From positions 248,001 through 312,000 of the forward strand of contig NZ_LVYV01000023.1 in NCBI RefSeq assembly GCF_001618955.1: 64,000 nt of DNA. The letters run 5' to 3'. Every line of letters begins with the position of its first letter. Within the stretch, counting starts at the first letter, position 1. Under the pieces are notes generated by a model. That model saw nothing but the letters and a program-made list of their open reading frames with translations, was not told the origin of the DNA and ran no database searches. This document shows positions 59,203-64,000 of this stretch, piece by piece. The translations under genes were made by a program, and so were the position numbers. The stretch is from Tardiphaga robiniae (GTDB taxonomy: Bacteria > Pseudomonadota > Alphaproteobacteria > Rhizobiales > Xanthobacteraceae).

Positions 59203-59659
59203 TCGCCGCCGCGCATCGACGCTGTTGTCGGCGGGCGTGGCGACGCTACTGCTGACTGTTCCGGTCCGTGCGAGTGAACTTGTCCCTTATGCGGTGGTTG
59301 GCGATGCGATTCCGCTGCCCTTGGCGGGCGCGGTCGGCGACGCGTCGGCGGGCAGGGCGATCGTCGTCAACCGGATCTATACGTGTCTGCTCTGTCACAG
59401 CGGTCCATTTACCGAACAGAGATTCCAGGGCGATCTTGCGCCGAGCCTTGCCGGCACCGGCAGCCGCTGGTCGGCAGGCCAGTTGCGGCTGCGGCTGGTG
59501 GATGCCTCCCGCCTCAATGCCGCGACGATCATGCCATCCTATTATCGTGCAGATGGGTTACAGCGTGTCGGGGACGCATGGCTTGGCAAGCCGATCCTGT
59601 CGGCGCAACAAATCGAGGACGTCGTCGCTTACCTGACAACGCTGCAGAACCCATCATGA
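59195..59659 (+). CDS. soxX: Sulfur-oxidation c-type cytochrome SoxX
   Basis: 154 residues. Signal peptide (SRRRASTLLSAGVATLLLTV, then PVRAS), one haem site CLLCH and a C-terminal Met ligand in ATIMPSYYRADG, the SoxX pattern. It pairs with SoxA to oxidise thiosulfate-like sulfane onto SoxY. The start is not clear-cut: I use TTG at 59195, inside the soxF end, with GAGG 3 bases upstream; no better codon is seen. Its stop overlaps soxY by 4 bases. Confidence 0.9.
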   Translation: MVSRRRASTLLSAGVATLLLTVPVRASELVPYAVVGDAIPLPLAGAVGDASAGRAIVVNRIYTCLLCHSGPFTEQRFQGDLAPSLAGTGSRWSAGQLRLRLVDASRLNAATIMPSYYRADGLQRVGDAWLGKPILSAQQIEDVVAYLTTLQNPS

Positions 59660-60147
59660 CGAAGCAATCCATGGCTGAGCCCGATCGAACGACGCGTCGC
59701 CAGTTCCTGGCGACAGCCGGCGGCGCAGCGCTCGGCGCGGTGTCCCTCGTGCATGTCGGCCCGGCGCGTGCGACGCCGGACACCATGAAAGCGGCCATCC
59801 GCGATATCGTCAACGGCGCGGCTGTGCGCCCTGGCAAGGTGAAGCTCGACGTCCCGCCGCTGGTCGAGAACGGCAACACGGTGCCGCTCACCGTCACGGT
59901 GACGAGCCCGATGAGTGATGCGGATCACGTGGTCAGTATCCACATCTTCAATGAGAAGAATCCGCAGCCCAATGTCGGCAACTTCTATATCTCGCCGCGC
60001 GCAGGCCGCGCGCAGATATCGACGCGCATCCGGCTCGCCGATACGCAGACACTGACGGCCATCGCGAAACTCTCCGATGGTTCGTTCTGGTCGGCGACCG
60101 CAGATGTCGTCGTCACGCTCGCGGCATGTACCGAGGAGGCAACCTGA
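59656..60147 (+). CDS. soxY: SoxY sulfur carrier, variant C-terminus
   Basis: 163 residues with a Tat leader (TTRRQFLATAGGAALGAVSL). The SoxY immunoglobulin-like domain is present (VKLDVPPLVENGNTVPLTVT; FYISPRAGRAQISTRIRLAD). The canonical protein ends in GGCGG, the swinging arm whose Cys carries the substrate; this one ends VTLAACTEEAT, with the Cys kept but no glycine on either side and five residues after it. Its last codons (GAG GAG) also form the ribosome site of soxZ, and its TGA overlaps the soxZ ATG. It may be a functional variant or a carrier for a different sulfur compound. Confidence 0.88.
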   Translation: MTKQSMAEPDRTTRRQFLATAGGAALGAVSLVHVGPARATPDTMKAAIRDIVNGAAVRPGKVKLDVPPLVENGNTVPLTVTVTSPMSDADHVVSIHIFNEKNPQPNVGNFYISPRAGRAQISTRIRLADTQTLTAIAKLSDGSFWSATADVVVTLAACTEEAT

Positions 60148-60467
60148 TGGCGTCCGCGCTGATCAACGTTCCGTCTACGGCCAGGCGTGGCGACATCATC
60201 GAGATCAAGACGCTGATGTCGCACATCATGGAGACCGGCTTTCGCCATACCGTGACCGGCGAGGTCATCCCGCGCAACATCATCACCAATTTCATCTGCC
60301 GCTATAATGGCGACGAGGTCTTTCGGGCTGATCTGTTTCCCGCGTTCTCCGCCAATCCCTTCATCTCCTTCTTTACGATCGCCACCGAGAGCGGAAAATT
60401 CGAATTCCAGTGGATAGGCGACAATGGATTTCAGGAAACCGCGTCGGCCAGCATCACGGTCACATGA
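60147..60467 (+). CDS. soxZ: SoxZ sulfur carrier partner
   Basis: 106 residues, right length, forms the SoxYZ heterodimer in the periplasm. INVPSTARRGDIIEIKTLMS, IMETGFRHTVTGEVIPRNII and FICRYNGDEVF are the family motifs. It has no signal peptide because it is exported with SoxY's Tat leader. GAGGAGG sits 8 bases before the ATG at 60147, embedded in the soxY tail. Its stop overlaps the soxA start by four bases. Confidence 0.93.
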   Translation: MASALINVPSTARRGDIIEIKTLMSHIMETGFRHTVTGEVIPRNIITNFICRYNGDEVFRADLFPAFSANPFISFFTIATESGKFEFQWIGDNGFQETASASITVT

Positions 60468-61243
60468 ATCGACTGCGAAATATCAGCCTGTCGTTGCTGG
60501 CAGTCATTGCCTTCACGTCGCGCATCGAGGCGGCGGAGATCGCGCCGGGCGAACGACGCTCCGGTGCCAGTTTCATGTCCGTCGAAACCCAGGCGATGCA
60601 GAATGACGCCACGGTTAATCCCGGCATGTTGTGGGTGCTGGATGGCGAGGCGCTGTGGACCCGGAAGCCCGTCGCCGGCCGTGCTTGCGCGGATTGTCAC
60701 GGTGATGCCAGCAGCATGCGCGGCGTCGCCGTGCGGTACCCGGCATTCGACGACAAGCTCAACCGCCCGGTCGATCTCGAACAGCGCGTCAATCTCTGCC
60801 GTGTCGATCATCAGCAATTGCCGCCGCTCGCCGATGAAAGCCGCGATCTGCTGGCGCTGACCGCATTGATCGGCCGGCAATCCCAGGGGATGCCGATCGA
60901 GACGGGCGCCGATTCACGTCTGCAGGCGTTCATCGACAAAGGCCGCGATGCCTTCATGCGGCGTCAGGGTCAGTTGAATCTCGCATGCACGAACTGCCAT
61001 GATGACAACTGGGACAAGCGATTGGCGGGCTCGGCGATCACGCAGGCCCATCCGACCGGCTATCCCGTCTATCGCTTGGAGTGGCAGGGGCTCGGCTCTC
61101 TGAAGCGACGGCTGCGCAACTGCATGATCGGCGTGCGCGCTCAACCCTACAGCGCCGACGCACCTGAGATGGTCGAGCTTGAACTCTATCTGATGTCGCG
61201 CGCACGGGGCATGGCAAGCGAAACTCCCGCTGTCAGGCCGTGA
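60464..61243 (+). CDS. soxA: Dihaem sulfur-oxidation cytochrome SoxA
   Basis: 259 residues. Signal peptide (MNRLRNISLSLLAVIAFTSR), haem sites CADCH and CTNCH, and the conserved active-site region RNCMIGVRAQPY, where the Cys carries a persulfide and ligates the haem. With SoxX it catalyses the oxidative joining of the sulfur substrate to SoxY. Last gene of the operon; soxB and soxCD do not follow, since the next gene is on the opposite strand. The product would therefore need SoxB encoded elsewhere, or the set works in an incomplete route. Confidence 0.93.
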   Translation: MNRLRNISLSLLAVIAFTSRIEAAEIAPGERRSGASFMSVETQAMQNDATVNPGMLWVLDGEALWTRKPVAGRACADCHGDASSMRGVAVRYPAFDDKLNRPVDLEQRVNLCRVDHQQLPPLADESRDLLALTALIGRQSQGMPIETGADSRLQAFIDKGRDAFMRRQGQLNLACTNCHDDNWDKRLAGSAITQAHPTGYPVYRLEWQGLGSLKRRLRNCMIGVRAQPYSADAPEMVELELYLMSRARGMASETPAVRP

Positions 61244-61281
61244 CGTATCGAATTTCCGTGAGAGTGCCCGCGGGCTCCAGG

Positions 61282-61776
61282 TCAGGTCGGTTCCTTCGGT
61301 ATCTCGAACACCAGACACGTCGTGGTGGCATGGGCGATGAGCCGGCCCTTGGAATCCGTGATGCGCGCTTCGGCGGTGGCGGCGCGGCGGCCGACATTCA
61401 GCGTCTTGCCTTCGGTGCGCACGGCGCCAGAATCCTTGCTCATGCCGCGGATGAAGCTGATCTTGAATTCCAGCGTGGTGTAGCCGGTGCCGACAGGCAA
61501 CATAGTGTGCACGGCCAGGCCCATCGCCGAATCCAGCAGGATCGCCGCGTAGCCGCCATGCACCGAGCCGATCGGATTGTAGTGGCGGAAACCGGGGACG
61601 CTATGAAACACGACAACACCGGGTTCTGCGGTCGAGTCGAACGGCTCGACATTCTCCATGATCGGCGGTTGCGGCAACTCGCCGGCGAAGATCTTGCGCA
61701 CGAAATCGAGCCCGGGCATTGAGGCCATCAGGCTGGTGGGGACGACGTCATAGCGGGGCGTGGGGGCGTCGGTCAT
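61282..61776 (-). CDS. PaaI-type hotdog thioesterase
   Basis: 164 residues. GSVHGGYAAILLDSAMGLAV is the hotdog helix with its conserved His-Gly-Gly, and TTLEFKISFIRGMSKDSGAV the following strands. Such proteins hydrolyse acyl- or aryl-CoA thioesters, for example phenylacetyl-CoA derivatives. It is a single gene convergent with soxA and upstream of nothing related, so the substrate cannot be inferred. Confidence 0.87.
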   Translation of the reverse strand: MTDAPTPRYDVVPTSLMASMPGLDFVRKIFAGELPQPPIMENVEPFDSTAEPGVVVFHSVPGFRHYNPIGSVHGGYAAILLDSAMGLAVHTMLPVGTGYTTLEFKISFIRGMSKDSGAVRTEGKTLNVGRRAATAEARITDSKGRLIAHATTTCLVFEIPKEPT

Positions 61777-61857
61777 GGATCATTCCCGGCAATTGTAATG
61801 ACGAGCATCATACAAAAGGTGGCGCCGTGTGTCATCTCTTCTACGTTCAAAACGAAA

Positions 61858-61880
61858 ATGGCCGGGGTGATCCCGGCCAT
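61858..61880 (-). terminator. Rho-independent terminator of carA
   Basis: ATGGCCGGG at 61858-61866 and CCCGGCCAT at 61872-61880 form a perfect 9-bp stem. Read on the minus strand it is followed by TTTTCGTTTT, and it lies 31 bases beyond the carA stop. Confidence 0.85.
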
Positions 61881-61911
61881 GACGTCTTAATTCCGCTGGT
61901 TGAAATGAAAG

Positions 61912-63102
61912 CTACGACGCCTTCTTCGCCCGCATCAGATCCGCGAACCGCTTGAACAAATAATGCGAGTCGCGCGGGCCGGGCGAGGCCTCGGGATGGT
62001 ACTGCACCGAGAACACCGGCTTGCCGTCGAGCTGGATGCCGCAATTGGATCCATCGAACAGCGAGATATGGGTTTGCGTCGCGCCCTTGGGCAGCGTCGC
62101 CTCGTCCACCGCGAAGCCGTGGTTCATCGAGGTGATTTCCACCTTGCCGGTGGTCTCGTCCTTGACCGGATGATTGGCGCCGTGATGGCCCTGATGCATC
62201 TTCTTGGTCTTGGCGCCCACTGCAAGGCCGAGCATCTGGTGACCGAGGCAGATGCCAAATGTGGGCACGCCGGAATCGATCACCTGCTTGATGACAGGCA
62301 CGGCATATTTGCCGGTCTCGGCGGGATCGCCGGGACCATTCGACAGGAACACACCGTCCGGCTTCAGCGCCATGATCTCTTCAGCCGAGGTCGTGGCCGG
62401 AACGACGGTGACCTTGCAGCCTTCGCCGGCCAGCAGGCGCAGGATGTTGCGCTTGATGCCGTAATCGATGGCGACGACGTTGAATTCAGGATTGATCTGG
62501 CGGCCGAAGCCCTTTTCCCACTCCCAGGGAGTCTCGTCCCAGGTGAAGCGCTGGGCAGATGTTACCATCGGCACCAGGTCCATGCCTTCGAGCCCGGGCC
62601 ATTCGCGTGCTTCTTCCTTCAGGCCGTGCAGGTCGAATTGGCCGTCCTTCGCGTGCACAAGCACCGCATTGGGCATGCCCTTGTTGCGGATCAGCGCGGT
62701 CAAGGCGCGGGTGTCGATGCCGGAAATGCCGATGATGCCACGAGCCTTCAGCCAGGCGTCGAGATGCCGGGAAGAGCGGTAATTCGACGGGTCGGAGATC
62801 GCCGAGCGCAGGATCACGCCGCGGGCGCCTGGCGTCGCCGCCATGTTCACCGTCTCGATATCCTCGTCGTTGGTGCCGACATTGCCGATATGCGGGAAGG
62901 TGAAGGTGATGAGCTGTCCGGCATAGGATGGATCGGTGAGGATTTCCTCATAACCGGTCATCGCCGTGTTGAAGCAGACTTCGCCCACGGCCTGGCCTTC
63001 CGCACCGAGGCCGAAGCCTTCCAGCACGGTGCCGTCGGCGAGCACGAGGAGCGCGGTCGGTTTGTGGTCCGGCCAGGCTGAAGATGTTTCTGAGGGGGTC
63101 AT
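61912..63102 (-). CDS. carA: Carbamoyl-phosphate synthase small subunit
   Basis: 396 residues. Glutaminase subunit that feeds ammonia to CarB for arginine and pyrimidine synthesis. VLADGTVLEGFGLG opens the N-domain, VCFNTAMTGYEEILTDPSYA is typical, and the class I amidotransferase triad is seen as FGICLGHQMLGL (Cys) and YHPEASPGP (His-Glu). ATG at 63102 is preferred; the ATG at 63126 adds eight residues. Housekeeping gene, not connected with its neighbours; carB is not in the window. Confidence 0.97.
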   Translation of the reverse strand: MTPSETSSAWPDHKPTALLVLADGTVLEGFGLGAEGQAVGEVCFNTAMTGYEEILTDPSYAGQLITFTFPHIGNVGTNDEDIETVNMAATPGARGVILRSAISDPSNYRSSRHLDAWLKARGIIGISGIDTRALTALIRNKGMPNAVLVHAKDGQFDLHGLKEEAREWPGLEGMDLVPMVTSAQRFTWDETPWEWEKGFGRQINPEFNVVAIDYGIKRNILRLLAGEGCKVTVVPATTSAEEIMALKPDGVFLSNGPGDPAETGKYAVPVIKQVIDSGVPTFGICLGHQMLGLAVGAKTKKMHQGHHGANHPVKDETTGKVEITSMNHGFAVDEATLPKGATQTHISLFDGSNCGIQLDGKPVFSVQYHPEASPGPRDSHYLFKRFADLMRAKKAS

Positions 63103-63436
63103 GAGGGGACTACATAGTCCGCGCATCCGCTGCCGTCAAAGCCGGAACGGCCGGATTCGCACGTCAGCCATGGCCTGCAGGGTTAGCAATCGGCGCTTTG
63201 GCCGATGGACGGGCCCCGAACAGAGCTTCGTGAAGGAATAATATCTTGTCTGGCAAAATTGTGGTGTTCCGGTGTCCGGCGAAACCTGCACGCCGATAGC
63301 GCGTAATTTGCAGAATGAGATGTAAAATCAACTAATTATAATTACGGATGCTTGCCGGAACTCACTTTCGCCGGTAGCAAGCTACGACTTCGCCGTATTT
63401 CCGGATATTTCAGTGCAATTGGACTATTTCGCCAAG
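63103..63436. promoter_or_regulatory. Divergent control region, carA / membrane glycosyltransferase
   Basis: About 330 bases. An AT-rich stretch at 63318-63345 contains TATAAT at 63337-63342, readable on either strand, but no well-spaced -35 box. I see no gene or riboswitch-like structure. Confidence 0.35.
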
Positions 63437-64000
63437 ATGGCCGCGCGCTCGGCCGTCGCGCCAGCGCGATGGCGCAGGCCTTTTCTGACCTTCCTCGATG
63501 GGATCGAGAAGGGCTGGACGATTCCTGTGCTGATCGTCGGCTTCGCGGGAATCTGGTTGCTGTTTCTGGTGATCGCCTATCAGAGCGGCGATCTGCATGC
63601 GGATGCGCTGGAAACCTGGACCCTTGGGCGCCAATTCGCATGGGGGAATCCCAAACATCCGCCCTTGATGGGCTGGGTTGCGCGGCTGTGGACGCTGGTT
63701 TTCCCGCTGACCGACTGGTCGTTCCAGTTGCTGTCGATGACCAATGCCGCGGTGTCGCTCTGGGCTGTCGATCTGATTGCACGCCGTTTCGTGCGCGGCG
63801 ATTCGCGAGCCGTCATATTGCTGCTGCTGATGCTGCTTCCGGCCTATCAGTTCCACGCCCAGCGCTTCAACGCGAACACGGTGCTGCTCGCGATCTGGCC
63901 GCTGGCGACCTACTGCTTCCTGCGCTCCTATGAAACGCGGGCCGTCGGCTGGGCCGCTGCCGCCGGTGTCCTGGCCGCGCTGGCAATGCTCGGCAAATAT
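63437..64000 (+). CDS. GT39/ArnT-like membrane glycosyltransferase, N-terminal part (cut by window edge)
   Basis: The frame is open from ATG 63437 to the end (188 codons). After a short cytoplasmic start comes a membrane helix (IPVLIVGFAGIWLLFLVIAY), then GDLHADALETWTLGRQFAWG and NPKHPPLMGWVARLW, with the acidic residue and P-K-H-P-P loop of the GT39/ArnT-type dolichyl- or undecaprenyl-phosphate-sugar transferases. Several more helices follow. Upstream in-frame GTG 63413 and TTG 63419 are alternative starts. It would glycosylate a lipid or cell-surface polymer at the periplasmic side. The larger part of the gene lies beyond the window. Confidence 0.8.
   Translation, partial: MAARSAVAPARWRRPFLTFLDGIEKGWTIPVLIVGFAGIWLLFLVIAYQSGDLHADALETWTLGRQFAWGNPKHPPLMGWVARLWTLVFPLTDWSFQLLSMTNAAVSLWAVDLIARRFVRGDSRAVILLLLMLLPAYQFHAQRFNANTVLLAIWPLATYCFLRSYETRAVGWAAAAGVLAALAMLGKY

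Noticed and set aside
61963-63081. 372-codon open frame on the plus strand
   Set aside because: It lies wholly opposite carA, and its product is rich in Arg, Gly and His with no family motif, as expected for the antisense frame of a GC-rich gene.
1-64000. tRNA, rRNA, CRISPR array, insertion sequence or prophage
   Set aside because: No cloverleaf-like sequence, repeat-spacer pattern, transposase or integrase was recognised on reading either strand; a covariance-model scan was not possible.

Overview
The window is GC-rich, densely coded chromosomal DNA from an alphaproteobacterium, most likely of the Bradyrhizobium/Rhodopseudomonas/Afipia group (Nitrobacteraceae). This rests on the many solute-uptake systems paired with catabolic genes, the 545-residue type isocitrate lyase facing a ScfR/RamB-like regulator, Sox genes beside an isoquinoline-oxidoreductase-type molybdoenzyme, and several very small proteins of rhizobial type. 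I saw no rRNA, tRNA, CRISPR array, insertion sequence or phage. The species is inferred, not proven.

Layout. 0-10 kb: the end of a DapA-like aldolase, a Liv-type binding protein, PxpA, a phenol-hydroxylase-fold monooxygenase, then a LysR-controlled set (class III CoA-transferase and CitE-like lyase, divergent from a TTT-type binding protein). 10-22 kb: small hypothetical genes, a cold-shock protein, a YciE-like ferritin-fold protein, a GT4 glycosyltransferase, and a GT4-fusion/GH130 pair. 22-31 kb: a GntR regulator and SDR facing an operon for a Liv-type importer (with a LivM-LivG-LivF triple fusion), a 3-hydroxyacyl-CoA-dehydrogenase-like enzyme and a beta-keto acid cleavage enzyme (BKACE). 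31-38 kb: a LacI regulator facing an operon of intradiol dioxygenase, SDR, second BKACE, MDR reductase, cupin and TTT binding protein. 38-50 kb: a second LacI regulator facing a long, tightly overlapping operon of maleylacetate reductase, amidohydrolase, beta-hydroxyacid dehydrogenase, second intradiol dioxygenase, FAD-linked oxidase, a sugar-type ABC importer and a YciI-like protein. 50-55 kb: isocitrate lyase, its probable ScfR/RamB-like regulator and a HerA-like ATPase. 55-61 kb: IorA/IorB-like molybdoenzyme, FccA/FccB, SoxX, SoxY, SoxZ and SoxA. 61-64 kb: a hotdog thioesterase, carA and the start of a GT39/ArnT-like membrane glycosyltransferase.

The most interesting part is 31.5-49.7 kb. 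Two adjacent, separately regulated modules each pair a LacI repressor with conspicuous repeated operator-like sites, an intradiol dioxygenase of the hydroxyquinol/catechol 1,2 type and its own importer. One carries maleylacetate reductase; the other carries a BKACE, which could split a 3-oxo acid such as 3-oxoadipate with acetyl-CoA instead of using a CoA-transferase and thiolase. An amidohydrolase of the TrzN/AtzA type and a sugar-type importer in the second module suggest that its substrate is not a plain benzenoid. Isocitrate lyase next door fits growth on compounds that yield acetyl-CoA, though no direct link can be shown from sequence.
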